NCBI GenBank assembly: GCA_945861635.1
Contig: CAMAWH010000011.1
Coordinates: 57,417 to 121,416, forward strand
Source: Klebsiella pneumoniae
GTDB lineage: Bacteria; Myxococcota_A; UBA796; SXON01
Direction of reading: 5' to 3'
DNA: 64,000 bases
Under the pieces are notes generated by a model. That model had not been told where the DNA came from. It saw nothing but the letters and a program-made list of their open reading frames with translations, and ran no database searches. The translations under genes and the position numbers were made by a program. Shown here piece after piece: positions 25,357 through 33,683 of this stretch (its first letter is position 1; each line of letters starts with the position of its first letter).

Positions 25357-26067
25357 TCAGCGGATTTCGACGGCCAGCGTCTCATCGTCGAGATCAAATG
25401 GCAGTGCCGCCGAGGCGCGGGCGTACACGGTCGTCATGCGAGTCGCCATTTCGGTGGCCCGGCGGTGTGCGCTCCACCCCCCGAATCCCGCGCCGAGCCC
25501 AGGGATGAGGCGCCCCGCGCGCGTCGCAAGGACGACGATGCTCCGGGATAGGATCTGCCGAGCCAGCCACGCCGTCGTAGCGCGCCTCGCAGGGAGCTGG
25601 GCGCTCACGATTCGGGGCAACTCGCGCACGCGGAGGTCGAGCTTCCCCTCGGCCGGAAGGTCAATGTCGTACGCCGCCGCTATCGCTCTCCACAGCACCA
25701 ATTTTCCGACGTCTGTGTCGGGGTCGAAACCGTAGACGACGGCGAGACGTTGCGCGGTGCGGAGCGTTTGCACGATTTGGCCGATCACCTCCGGCGGCAG
25801 CGCAACCGCACCGGCGAATCCGCCCGCCAGCCCCATGACCGTTGCGGTTCGAGCGCCGGACTTCGCGACGGCCTGGGCTGCCTCTGCGAGAAGGGTAGCA
25901 TCAGGGTTTTCACCGGCGTCGGTGTCAACGAAAGCGATGCCGGCGGCGCGGAGCTCCGCGCGGATCTCGGATGTCGGCACCGAGGCACGCTCGTACAGTG
26001 CGGGCAGAAGCTCGGCGTCGATCCTGTCGCCAACGGCACCCACGATCACGGACCACGCGCTCGCCAT
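25357..26067 (-). CDS. EcsC-family protein
   Basis: 236 aa. The pattern VMGLAGGFAGAVALPPEVIGQIVQTLRTAQRLAVVYGFDPD, then IPGLGAGFGGWSAHRRATEMA at the C-terminus, matches the EcsC domain family (membrane-associated, role unclear; first seen beside the EcsAB ABC transporter in Bacillus). Hydrophobic segments at about 84-104 and 190-205 suggest membrane association. No transporter genes are adjacent. Confidence 0.78.
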   Translation of the reverse strand: MASAWSVIVGAVGDRIDAELLPALYERASVPTSEIRAELRAAGIAFVDTDAGENPDATLLAEAAQAVAKSGARTATVMGLAGGFAGAVALPPEVIGQIVQTLRTAQRLAVVYGFDPDTDVGKLVLWRAIAAAYDIDLPAEGKLDLRVRELPRIVSAQLPARRATTAWLARQILSRSIVVLATRAGRLIPGLGAGFGGWSAHRRATEMATRMTTVYARASAALPFDLDDETLAVEIR

Positions 26068-26084
26068 CTGCCCCTATACGCCGC

Positions 26085-26735
26085 TCAAAAGTCGATGGCG
26101 ATGTCCACCGCCGGCTGCGCACGCACGGTGGCGCCCCACTTCTCCAGATGATCGACCTCGCCGGGGTCATTTGCGAAGAGGAACTGAACCTTCAGCCCCG
26201 GATGGAGACTCAGCCACGGTTTCAGGCGCACGTCGGCTCCGCCGCCAACGGACACCAGGGGCGCCGTGATCCGGCTTCGCACGGGTAGGGAGCCCGAGAA
26301 AGCGGGGATCTTGATCTCGGTGGCCGTAAACGCGCAGCCGACTCCAGCCCACAGCCATGGCCATGCGCGAACGCGATCGGAGGGCATTCGTTCCGTCAAC
26401 GAGAGGCCGAGGCGCCCGCCCCATTCGATGGACAGAAAGTCGCTCGCGCCGGATACGGCGTCGGGCGGCACGTCGAGATCTGGATAAAGGCCGCTTGCAT
26501 CCGATAGAACGTGCCGGGCGTGGTCGATTTCAATCGATAGCGCGCTCGCCTCGGCGAACGAGAGCGAGATCACCATCCGCTCCGCGAGGGCCGGCGAATA
26601 ACCAGCCCCTTTCCCCGCCACGAACGATGCGCCGGCTCCGACGGCAAAAGACGCGATGCGGGTACGTTCCGCCTCTCGCCCGCCCGTATGGATCACGAGG
26701 GGAGCGGCGGCGAAGGCAGCGGCGACAAGGAGCAC
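26085..26735 (-). CDS. Predicted outer-membrane beta-barrel protein
   Basis: 216 aa. Signal MLLVAAAFAAAP, then strands such as RIASFAVGAGASFVAG, FLSIEWGGRLGLSLTERM, VRAWPWLWAGVGCAFTATEI, APLVSVGGGADVRLKPWLSL, ending in QPAVDIAIDF with a terminal Phe. This is the usual pattern of an 8-strand barrel. The function is unknown. It follows the MBL hydrolase gene by 9 bp on the same strand. Confidence 0.68.
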   Translation of the reverse strand: MLLVAAAFAAAPLVIHTGGREAERTRIASFAVGAGASFVAGKGAGYSPALAERMVISLSFAEASALSIEIDHARHVLSDASGLYPDLDVPPDAVSGASDFLSIEWGGRLGLSLTERMPSDRVRAWPWLWAGVGCAFTATEIKIPAFSGSLPVRSRITAPLVSVGGGADVRLKPWLSLHPGLKVQFLFANDPGEVDHLEKWGATVRAQPAVDIAIDF

Positions 26736-26744
26736 CCGCGGATG

Positions 26745-27614
26745 CTACCGCAGCGCGAGGGCGCCCGTCGTGTGGGCGATGGCGGCGACGGCGCGAAAAC
26801 GGCCATCCGGGTCGCGTTCGATTCGCGCCACCGCACACTCCGGGTCGTGCGTAAAAAACACCGAGCCATTGCGCCGGGCAAGCGCGTCGAGAAGGGCCCT
26901 CTTCTCGTCAATCAATTGCTCGGCGAACCGGTCGTACCCCATCGTAATCGCGGCGTTTACCCACGGGCGGCCCGGAACGAGGTCGGACGCGAAAACAATC
27001 GGACCGTCCGGGCCCCCCAACTCGGCGAGCATCAACCCCGGCGTGTGCCCGTCGGAGAAATGGAATCGGCTCAACTCGGGGAGCGAGCACGCGCCATCCG
27101 CTTCCACGATTTCCAGGCGGCCGCTGGCCGCCAGCTGCGCGTTGAGGTCCGGTAGAAAGCTCGCGCGATCGCGCGGGTGAGGGTGAAGCGCGCGCTCCCA
27201 CGCGGTTCGCCCGACGAGGAACCGCGCCTTCGGAAACAGCAGCCGGGCGCCGGATTCGTAGTCGGAAAGGAGCCCCCCGGCGTGATCGAAGTGTAGGTGA
27301 GAAAGCACGACGGCATCGATATCCTCGTGGCCTATCCCAACGTCCGCGAGTGCGGGAAGCAGGCGATGATCTGCCTCCACCACGCCAAAACGCTCTTTCA
27401 GGTCCGGCGAGAAAAACGCGCCGATACCCGTCTCCAACAGAATCCAACGCGCACCCGCCTTGACCAGCATGCAACGGCACGCGAGGTCGATGCGATTGTG
27501 TTCGTCGGGTGCGGCCCATCGTGACCACAACGTGCGCGGGGCGTTCCCAAACATCGCGCCGCCGTCCAGCCGTTGCCGGTTGCCCGCTAGCGCCCAGATT
27601 GCAGAGGTCGTCAT
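26745..27614 (-). CDS. Metallo-beta-lactamase-fold hydrolase
   Basis: 289 aa. The zinc site HLHFDHAGG (HxHxDH) lies near residue 108, a further His is in [11 protein letters not shown], and the Asp ligand is in [10 protein letters not shown] near N-terminal [25 protein letters not shown] fits lactonase or hydrolase members such as AttM/AiiB, but substrate cannot be fixed. The start overlaps the stop of the upstream lipoprotein gene (ATGA), so the two are translationally coupled. No signal peptide, so it is cytoplasmic. Confidence 0.87.
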   Translation of the reverse strand: MTTSAIWALAGNRQRLDGGAMFGNAPRTLWSRWAAPDEHNRIDLACRCMLVKAGARWILLETGIGAFFSPDLKERFGVVEADHRLLPALADVGIGHEDIDAVVLSHLHFDHAGGLLSDYESGARLLFPKARFLVGRTAWERALHPHPRDRASFLPDLNAQLAASGRLEIVEADGACSLPELSRFHFSDGHTPGLMLAELGGPDGPIVFASDLVPGRPWVNAAITMGYDRFAEQLIDEKRALLDALARRNGSVFFTHDPECAVARIERDPDGRFRAVAAIAHTTGALALR

Positions 27615-28027
27615 GGCACCTTCTCGATCAGCGAACGCTGCACGTATCCCGAGGATTTTGGAACGCAGACGTCACATTCCACCCCGAAACGCAGCGAATC
27701 TTCGGACACCACCCGAAGGGGTGTTGAAAGGCGATTCAGCACGGCAACGGGCTTACCATAGCCGTCCACCAAGGTGCAGGGAGCGCCGACGGTAACTGCG
27801 TTCCAGGGCGTGAACCCGCTCATATCACTTACGACGACGGCAGATGCGTCGTCACCGTCTGCGGGTGCGCCGTCCACGCGGTCGGCTGCCGCTTCGGTGC
27901 CTGAATCGTCCGCGGCAAGTTCCTCCGGAGCCGGCGCCGGCAACGGTGCCAGCTCGGGCAACGCGACGGGCTCGGGGCGCCAGCAGCCAGCGGAAACGGC
28001 GAGGGCCAGAGCGAGGCGGAGCATCAT
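27611..28027 (-). CDS. Small lipoprotein with SH3-like C-terminus
   Basis: 138 aa from the ATG at 28027, giving [15 protein letters not shown] with a lipobox Cys at 15. A Pro/Ala/Glu-rich linker of about 60 residues follows, then about 65 residues of beta-type sequence ([43 protein letters not shown]). The closing V-x-x-S-L-I pattern resembles bacterial SH3 domains that bind cell wall; this is inference. It is divergent from the LD-carboxypeptidase gene by 34 bp, which also fits a wall role. Confidence 0.68.
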   Translation of the reverse strand: MMLRLALALAVSAGCWRPEPVALPELAPLPAPAPEELAADDSGTEAAADRVDGAPADGDDASAVVVSDMSGFTPWNAVTVGAPCTLVDGYGKPVAVLNRLSTPLRVVSEDSLRFGVECDVCVPKSSGYVQRSLIEKVP

Positions 28028-28061
28028 CTCACCGCCCCTATAAGACGCGCTAAGGGGGGCC

Positions 28062-28853
28062 ATGCTCCCAATCGGCGCGCGCATCGCGGTGGTTGCTCCG
28101 TCCAGCGGTTTCGACGCGCTCCGACTCGCCCGGGGCCTCGCGGTCGTCGAATCGTGGGGCTATCGACCGGAGTTGCTCGCGGGCACCGCCGAACGTTGGC
28201 GGTATCTCGCCGGCAGCGACGAGGCGCGACTTGCAGATTTGGTCACGGCGTTTTCAGGTAGATACGACGCCGTGTGGATGGCACGCGGTGGGTACGGCAT
28301 GGCGCGTGTGCTTCCGGCGATCGAATGGTCCGCACTCGCGCCGGTGCCCTTTTTTGGATTCAGCGATGGAACAGGTCTTTTGAACGCCCTCGCGGCTCGC
28401 AGACGTCCTGCGGTGCATGCGCCGGTGCTCCACTCCCTGGCCGAGTTGGACGAGGCGTCGCAAACGCACCTGCGCTCGATGCTGGCCGGCGAGCCAACGC
28501 CGCCGATCGCACCCGGCCTTCCCGACGTGCCGATCCGGGGCGGGAACCTGTGCGTGCTCGCGTCTCTTTGTGGCACGCGCTTTCAGTTGGATGCGCGCGG
28601 TGCGGTGGTCCTGCTCGAGGATCTCGGGGAGACGCCGTACAAGCTCGATCGACTGGTCACGCAATTGCTGCTCTCTGGCGCGCTCGACGGTGCCGTGGGC
28701 GTCGTATGTGGAGACATGCTTGACGCCACGCCTCCGGAAGGGGCTGACTGGTCCGTGCGCGATATTTTTGAGGAGCGGCTTGGAGATCGGCTTTTGGACT
28801 GGGGGCTTCCGGTTGGCCACGGTACCCGGAATCTCGCCGTCCGATTCTCCTGA
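28062..28853 (+). CDS. LD-carboxypeptidase (peptidase S66 family)
   Basis: 263 aa. The family cleaves the terminal D-Ala from murein tetrapeptides in muropeptide recycling (LdcA); some relatives act on microcin C7. It has RIAVVAPSSG at the N-terminus, the MARGGYGMARVLP motif, the nucleophile Ser in FFGFSDGTGLLNAL, the catalytic Glu in VLLEDLGETPYKLDRLV and the His in LPVGHGTRN near the C-terminus, so the triad is complete. It is somewhat shorter than E. coli LdcA. No signal peptide; cytoplasmic. Confidence 0.9.
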   Translation: MLPIGARIAVVAPSSGFDALRLARGLAVVESWGYRPELLAGTAERWRYLAGSDEARLADLVTAFSGRYDAVWMARGGYGMARVLPAIEWSALAPVPFFGFSDGTGLLNALAARRRPAVHAPVLHSLAELDEASQTHLRSMLAGEPTPPIAPGLPDVPIRGGNLCVLASLCGTRFQLDARGAVVLLEDLGETPYKLDRLVTQLLLSGALDGAVGVVCGDMLDATPPEGADWSVRDIFEERLGDRLLDWGLPVGHGTRNLAVRFS

Positions 28854-28860
28854 CGACCGC

Positions 28861-29844
28861 CTACGGGATCCAACGAGGATCTTCGAGCGCTTCCGCCGTA
28901 CAGTCGTCGGGTGCGGTAACGGGGTTGCACCGCGCGGGAGTCCCACCGGGAATCGCGATGACGTAGGAACTACCCGCAACGGATGTTGGAAAGTCGGTGG
29001 AGAAAAAGTGAGCGCCCGCAGCGAGTCCGGTCTCGAAGGCCGAGCGGTCGTCGGCCTCCACGGCGCTCCGGCTCGCATCCGCGAACGTTCGCACCAGAAA
29101 TCCTGCGGAACTGGCCTCCGAAATCGCCGGCGCGTCGCCCGTGGCGTCGTCGAGCAGAAACACGGCCGCCTCCGGGTCCTCGAGCGATAGTGCAGCCGTG
29201 AAGCATGCGCGATCTTCCGGCGTTCGCTCCGATAGATACTCGGATCGATGGGCAGCTTCGTCGAGGATTACGCAGAGGGCGCGGCCGCGAAGCGGAGCGA
29301 GCGTGGGCCAGCCATCGCTGGCGACGGCGTCGCGCAGGGAGTCCGCGCCATTCTGGATCTCGTCGGGTGAGAAAATCGCGGAACCCCAAACGCCGGTTAC
29401 GATTTCGTCGAAGCGCTGCCAGTGACCGCCGATGGCATCGCCGCCGGCGTCGTCCTTCGGCTCGACCAGGATGGTGAGCGGAAGCGCGGCTGGCGCCGTG
29501 GCCGCCCACTGGGCGAGCTCGTCGAGGCACGCCGTGAACGTCGGACACGTGGAATCCTGATCGACGCCGACGGCGTGGTAGACGAGAAAGTCGTCCGCAA
29601 GTTCGTCGTAATGCACGTCCAACTCGAACTGGCGGACGCCGAACTCCCCTGCTTGCGTCGCCAACGGCGCGTGCGTGTACGCCCATTCGTCGGTTAGAAG
29701 AGGTTCCGGCTCGATATGGTAGCTGTTATGCGTGCCGACGGCCTGGACGTCGGTCAGCCGCAACGTGTCGTCGAGTGGGTACCCCCAGTCGACGCCCATG
29801 TCGGGGGTCGCGGGTGGTTGGCAGGCGAACAGGAGCGCGATCAC
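28861..29844 (-). CDS. PI-PLC-C1-like phosphodiesterase lipoprotein
   Basis: 327 aa from the GTG at 29844, which overlaps the stop of the MYXO-CTERM gene (GTGA) and gives the lipobox MIALLFAC (Cys 8). The catalytic pattern VQAVGTHNSYH, FELDVHYDE and LVYHAVGVDQDST, with ILVEPKDD, fits the calcium-dependent phosphoinositide phospholipase C-like family (a TIM-barrel phosphodiesterase). The second general-acid His is likely in VYHAV. It probably acts on inositol or glycerophospho-headgroups outside the cell. Coupling to the surface-sorted protein upstream suggests a shared extracellular role. Confidence 0.82.
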   Translation of the reverse strand: MIALLFACQPPATPDMGVDWGYPLDDTLRLTDVQAVGTHNSYHIEPEPLLTDEWAYTHAPLATQAGEFGVRQFELDVHYDELADDFLVYHAVGVDQDSTCPTFTACLDELAQWAATAPAALPLTILVEPKDDAGGDAIGGHWQRFDEIVTGVWGSAIFSPDEIQNGADSLRDAVASDGWPTLAPLRGRALCVILDEAAHRSEYLSERTPEDRACFTAALSLEDPEAAVFLLDDATGDAPAISEASSAGFLVRTFADASRSAVEADDRSAFETGLAAGAHFFSTDFPTSVAGSSYVIAIPGGTPARCNPVTAPDDCTAEALEDPRWIP

Positions 29845-31016
29845 GGATGCACCCGCGCGCGTCGCCGCCGCGCGGGTGCGAACGCCGCGGCAACGAGCGA
29901 CAGGGCGCCCAGCGAGATCGCCCCGCGTCCGGAGGCGCATCCGCAGGGTGGTCCCGAAGGCCCGTCATCACCGGAGCCCTCGGGATCTCCGGACCAGACG
30001 CCCGTACCGCTGTCGTCAGGTTCGCCGCTGTCGTCAGGTTCGCCGGTGTCGGCGCTTCCTTCGCCCAGCGCGGCGGGGTCGATCTCCACCGTCGTCACGT
30101 GGAGCGCGTTCGCGACGTCCCAGGTGATGACGAGCCGTGAACCATCGCGCAGCAGCCACGGCCGCATTCCGCCGTTTGGGGGAACATACGTCGTGAGTGT
30201 CAACTCTTCGACGACCTCCAATGCATCGCTAACGACCGACACACGGACGTTTCCGTTGTCGGCAGAAAACCCATCCGACTCGTCACGCGCCATCGCAACC
30301 ACAATCCAGTAGTCGCCGATGCGCTCGACCCCTTGCGGCCAGTACGGGTGCTCCGTGCCGTGGGTCATGGTCGGGACCGGGGTTGCAGAAATTTCTTCCA
30401 GATCAGCGTTCCACCTTGAGAATTGCATTTCATGGCCCGCTGGCAGTCCGAAGGCGACGAGCTCCTTGCCATCAAACGCCATGCCGGCGCCCATCATCTG
30501 CGTGATGGTGTCGTACGGGGCGCGCGATTGCTCAAAGCCATCGTGATCCAGCTCGAACAACCATTGTATGCCCCCGTACTCGGTGAACCCGACGACCGAG
30601 CGGTCCCCGCACACCATTGCCATGTCGTTGTGTTCGATGCTGCCGTTTTCAACGTCGAGGGGGTTCGCGCTGCGCAGTGAAAAATCCCCTGCATAGGTAA
30701 AGATATGAGCAGTGTCGTTGGGCGTCGTCACCGATGCCGATGCTGCGTGGAGCCACGATCCGTCCGGGCAACGGCGGATGCTGTGGTCCTGCAGGTCCGT
30801 ACGGCCGGTCAGGCGTACGCGGTCAAGATCCTCCGCGCCGAGGTCCGAGGACATCCGTACAACGTTCAGGTCGCCGCCGGCTGCGAAAAAAAGCACGTAT
30901 CCATCACGTTCTGAGCCATAGGTGCGAGCGAAGGTGCCGCCGATCGGCAGGGTGGAATCCACACTCCGCTCCAGCAGGAACGGTCCAGCGAGCGCCGCCC
31001 CGAACACGATCAGCAT
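29841..31016 (-). CDS. Exported protein with MYXO-CTERM-type sorting signal
   Basis: 391 aa from the ATG at 31016. The signal is MLIVFGAALAGP. The body is repetitive beta sequence (RTYGSERDGYVLFFAAGG, RRCPDGSWLHAASASV, SVVGFTEYGGIQWLFELDHDGF, GDYWIVVAMARDES), probably a beta-propeller. A Gly/Glu/Asp/Ser-rich stalk (EPDDSGEPDDSG) leads to the C-terminal tripartite signal: CGC (residues 358-360), a hydrophobic stretch ISLGALSLVAAAF and an Arg-rich end (ARRRRARV). That is the MYXO-CTERM pattern, processed by myxosortase-type proteases to anchor proteins on the surface of Myxococcota. It is the strongest lineage marker in this window. Confidence 0.85.
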   Translation of the reverse strand: MLIVFGAALAGPFLLERSVDSTLPIGGTFARTYGSERDGYVLFFAAGGDLNVVRMSSDLGAEDLDRVRLTGRTDLQDHSIRRCPDGSWLHAASASVTTPNDTAHIFTYAGDFSLRSANPLDVENGSIEHNDMAMVCGDRSVVGFTEYGGIQWLFELDHDGFEQSRAPYDTITQMMGAGMAFDGKELVAFGLPAGHEMQFSRWNADLEEISATPVPTMTHGTEHPYWPQGVERIGDYWIVVAMARDESDGFSADNGNVRVSVVSDALEVVEELTLTTYVPPNGGMRPWLLRDGSRLVITWDVANALHVTTVEIDPAALGEGSADTGEPDDSGEPDDSGTGVWSGDPEGSGDDGPSGPPCGCASGRGAISLGALSLVAAAFAPARRRRARVHP

Positions 31017-31049
31017 CGGGCCACAATAGCTCACGGTTATAGCCGACGC

Positions 31050-31880
31050 GTGGGCCGCGTTCGCACGATTGCTCTTGCCGCCATTGACAGGGTAAAGCCC
31101 GTCGAACGGCCGATCCGGCGGTGGCTCTTGCCCGATCGGTTCCGGCGCATCGAGATCGAAACGTCGAGCCGGTGCAACCGCCGGTGCAACTACTGTCCGG
31201 TTGCAGAGATCCAGCGGGCCGACCGCCTGATGTCGGAGGAACTCTTTTTCGATATCGTCGATCAGCTGGCCGCCATGCGGTTCGCGGGAGTTTTTTCTCC
31301 CCATTTTTTTGGCGAGCCGCTGCTGGATCCGCGCCTCGCCCGGTGGATGGCGGGGGTGCGCGCGCGCCTACCGCGCGTCGTGATCGAGATCTACACGAAT
31401 GGGGATGCACTCACGCCGAAGAAGGCCCAGGAGCTCCTTGCCGCTGGCGTCGACCTCTTTTTCGTCACGTTGGAGTCCGGGGAGCCGAAGGCGTTGGCGG
31501 CCACGCGGGCCAGCGTGTCCCGCTGGACATGGCATCGGCGATTCCTTGTCCGGGACTTCGACGAACACGTGCCCCGACCCTATAACCGTGGGGGAACAGT
31601 ACTTTTTCCAGGGCGTGAGGCGCGTTTCGATGCATGCCTGCATCCCGCCGCCGCGGTGGTCGTCGACGCCTGGGGAAAGGTCAAGCTGTGCGCGAACGAC
31701 TACTTCGGTTCGGAGGATTGGGGGGATCTGCACGACGAGCGGCTGATCGACGTCTGGCAGAAACCGGCGTTTCGCAAGTTGCGCTATGATTTGATGGATG
31801 GAAGGTTTGAGAAGCAGATTTGCCTTGTGTGCAGCGGACGATCGCCGGCCAAATCTCCGCTGAGGGTCAACCCGGCGTGA
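31050..31880 (+). CDS. Radical SAM protein with SPASM-like C-terminus
   Basis: 276 aa. The SAM cluster motif is SRCNRRCNYCP (Cx3Cx2C), preceded by a basic N-terminus and RRIEIETS. The core contains PHFFGEPLLDPRL, the counterpart of the GEP/GGEPL motif, and FVTLESGEPKAL. The C-terminal part has FDACLHPAAAVVVDAWGKVKLCAND and KQICLVCSG, a SPASM-type auxiliary cluster region. The reaction is unknown. The stop overlaps the start of the aminotransferase gene (GTGA at 31877), so the pair acts together, for example making and then aminating an unusual sugar or peptide product. Confidence 0.87.
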   Translation: MGRVRTIALAAIDRVKPVERPIRRWLLPDRFRRIEIETSSRCNRRCNYCPVAEIQRADRLMSEELFFDIVDQLAAMRFAGVFSPHFFGEPLLDPRLARWMAGVRARLPRVVIEIYTNGDALTPKKAQELLAAGVDLFFVTLESGEPKALAATRASVSRWTWHRRFLVRDFDEHVPRPYNRGGTVLFPGREARFDACLHPAAAVVVDAWGKVKLCANDYFGSEDWGDLHDERLIDVWQKPAFRKLRYDLMDGRFEKQICLVCSGRSPAKSPLRVNPA

Positions 31881-33058
31881 TCAAGCGCCTGATCATGCGG
31901 CACTACCGCCGGTTCGCGCCCGTGCTTGACCTCGCGAGCATGGGATACCGACGCTCGGTTTTGTCGTATGATTCATTTGACCAGCATAATGCTGAGGTCA
32001 AGGATGCCCTCGCGTCCGAATTGGGTCGTGTGCTGGGCGCGCGCGGCACGTTCGAGCTTTGGAGCGCATCCAAGCGCTTTGAGGCCGAGTTTGCGAGGCG
32101 CTGTGGGAAGAAACACGGCATCGGCGTTTCGTCGGGAACCGCCGCCCTGCAACTCGCATTGGTTGCGGCAGGGGTGGGGCCCGGAGACGAAGTGATCACG
32201 TCCGCGCACACGTTCATTGCGACATTGCTGGCGATCCACAACACCGGTGCACGGCCCGTCCTCGTGGATCCGCACCCGCTGGATCTCTGCGTCCGCGCGG
32301 AGGCAATCGCGGCGGCTTTGAGCGTGCGCACGCGCGCAATCGTCCCGGTGCACATGCACGGTCATGTGGCCGGAATGCCCGAAATTCTGGCCCTCGCGGA
32401 AGCGCGCGGCCTCGTCGTGATCGAGGATTGCGCGCAGGCGCACGGCGCTGCTCTGGGTGTGCGCCAGGTGCCGATCGGAGCAACGGGTTGCTTTTCTTTT
32501 TACGCGACGAAACCGCTCGGCGGCGCGGGAAACGGGGGGATGATCGTGACGGATGACGATGGGCTGGCGGCTGTCGCGGAGCGGATACGGGACCCCGAAG
32601 GCGACGATGCACGGATTCTTTCGGCGGCGAGAACGCCGTCGTATCTGAACGCACTGGAGGCGGCGGTGCTCGCGGCGCGCCTGCCCCGCATGGATGCGTG
32701 GAGGGCGGCGCGGGCGGACAATGCCCAAACCTATCTCCGCGCGTTGCCGCACCTTGCGCCCGTCGTACCGCGTTCGGAGGTGGCGAGCGCCTGGTACAGC
32801 TTCGTGGTCCGCTTGGCGGACCGCGATTCGGTCAAGGCCCGCCTGCTGGCCGCCGGCGTGGAGACCCGGGTGGAGTACGCCAACCACTTCGTCCGGTCGC
32901 CGACCTTCGCAGCGATGGGCTGGAACGAAGCCGACTATCCGGTGGCCATGGCGGCCGCTGATCACGGCCTTTCGTTGCCGGTGCATGCCTTTCTTCGGCC
33001 AGAGGAGCGCGGGCGCGTCATTGCCGCACTCGCGGGCGCTCGGAGCCGTCGCTCGTAG
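31877..33058 (+). CDS. DegT/DnrJ/EryC1/StrS-family aminotransferase
   Basis: 393 aa from the GTG at 31877 that overlaps the radical SAM stop. It is a PLP-dependent sugar aminotransferase: GIGVSSGTAALQLAL, PVHMHGHVAGMPEI, VVIEDCAQAHGA, then FSFYATKPLGGAGNGGMIVTDD with the PLP Lys. Members aminate nucleotide-linked keto sugars for LPS, capsule or antibiotics. The C-terminal EYANHFVRSP motif contributes substrate binding. It lacks neighbouring sugar epimerase or dehydratase genes in this window, so its substrate likely comes from the coupled radical SAM enzyme or from elsewhere. Confidence 0.9.
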   Translation: MIKRLIMRHYRRFAPVLDLASMGYRRSVLSYDSFDQHNAEVKDALASELGRVLGARGTFELWSASKRFEAEFARRCGKKHGIGVSSGTAALQLALVAAGVGPGDEVITSAHTFIATLLAIHNTGARPVLVDPHPLDLCVRAEAIAAALSVRTRAIVPVHMHGHVAGMPEILALAEARGLVVIEDCAQAHGAALGVRQVPIGATGCFSFYATKPLGGAGNGGMIVTDDDGLAAVAERIRDPEGDDARILSAARTPSYLNALEAAVLAARLPRMDAWRAARADNAQTYLRALPHLAPVVPRSEVASAWYSFVVRLADRDSVKARLLAAGVETRVEYANHFVRSPTFAAMGWNEADYPVAMAAADHGLSLPVHAFLRPEERGRVIAALAGARSRRS

Positions 33059-33125
33059 GCGACACTCCCAGCCGAAGGGTGTAAACGTTTGGCGTCTACT
33101 ATCCGAAAATCATCAGGTTCCTACG

Positions 33126-33143
33126 TTGGCACGGGGTGTGCAA
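33126..33143 (+). promoter_or_regulatory. Sigma54-type (-24/-12) promoter
   Basis: TTGGCACGGGGTGTGCAA. The -24 element TTGGCACG matches consensus fully, followed by 4 bp and GTGCA (one mismatch to TTGCA), with the GG and GC doublets correctly spaced 12 bp apart. It lies 46 bp before the ATG at 33190. An AAACGTTT palindrome at 33083-33090 is a candidate upstream activator site. A sigma54 activator is encoded at 36711-38255. Confidence 0.72.
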
Positions 33144-33189
33144 TTCAGTCGGTCACCGCATTTCGCGGCGTTCCACACCGGAGGCTCTG

Positions 33190-33666
33190 ATGTTCCCGAT
33201 TCTCGCTTTTGCCATGTCGGCGTTCGCCATCGAACCGGACACCGCCGCCCAGGCGCCGAAGATCTTCCACCACGGATTTCGGCTTGGCTATACGTACCTC
33301 GCGCTGGCGCAGGACTACGGCATTCGCCCGGATCTGTTCGTGTTCGGCTATGAGCTGAACGAGAAAATCGTGGGTGGCGAATGGCTCGACGTCATCCTCG
33401 TCGAGAACGTCATGTTGGCGGGCGTGAATCAGGGCCTCGCAGTTCCTTCCGCGAATTTCCTGGTTGGCGTCGAGCTGGCGGATTGCGTGCAGATCGGAAC
33501 CGGCATGCACCTCTCGCCGATCGGTGCGGAAAAATCGCCTCTCAAGCAGATCATCGCCGTCGGCTACATGCCGAAGGTCGGGCGCATTCAGGTGCCCCTG
33601 CACCTGTCCTTCATTCCCGATGAGAACCACTGGCGCCTCGCGGCCACTACCGGCGTGAACTGGTAG
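33190..33666 (+). CDS. Exported protein of unknown function, sigma54-controlled
   Basis: 158 aa from the ATG at 33190. Signal MFPILAFAMSAFA, then a strand-rich chain (GFRLGYTYLALAQDYGI, ELNEKIVGGEWLDVILVENVMLAG, FLVGVELADCVQIGTGMHLSP, VPLHLSFIPDENHWRLAATTGVNW) that ends in an aromatic residue, as in small outer-membrane barrels. It is the first gene after a good sigma54-type promoter. The family is not recognised. The next gene starts 17 bp downstream on the same strand. Confidence 0.7.
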   Translation: MFPILAFAMSAFAIEPDTAAQAPKIFHHGFRLGYTYLALAQDYGIRPDLFVFGYELNEKIVGGEWLDVILVENVMLAGVNQGLAVPSANFLVGVELADCVQIGTGMHLSPIGAEKSPLKQIIAVGYMPKVGRIQVPLHLSFIPDENHWRLAATTGVNW

Positions 33667-33683
33667 CCGCCGTGGAAAGCATC

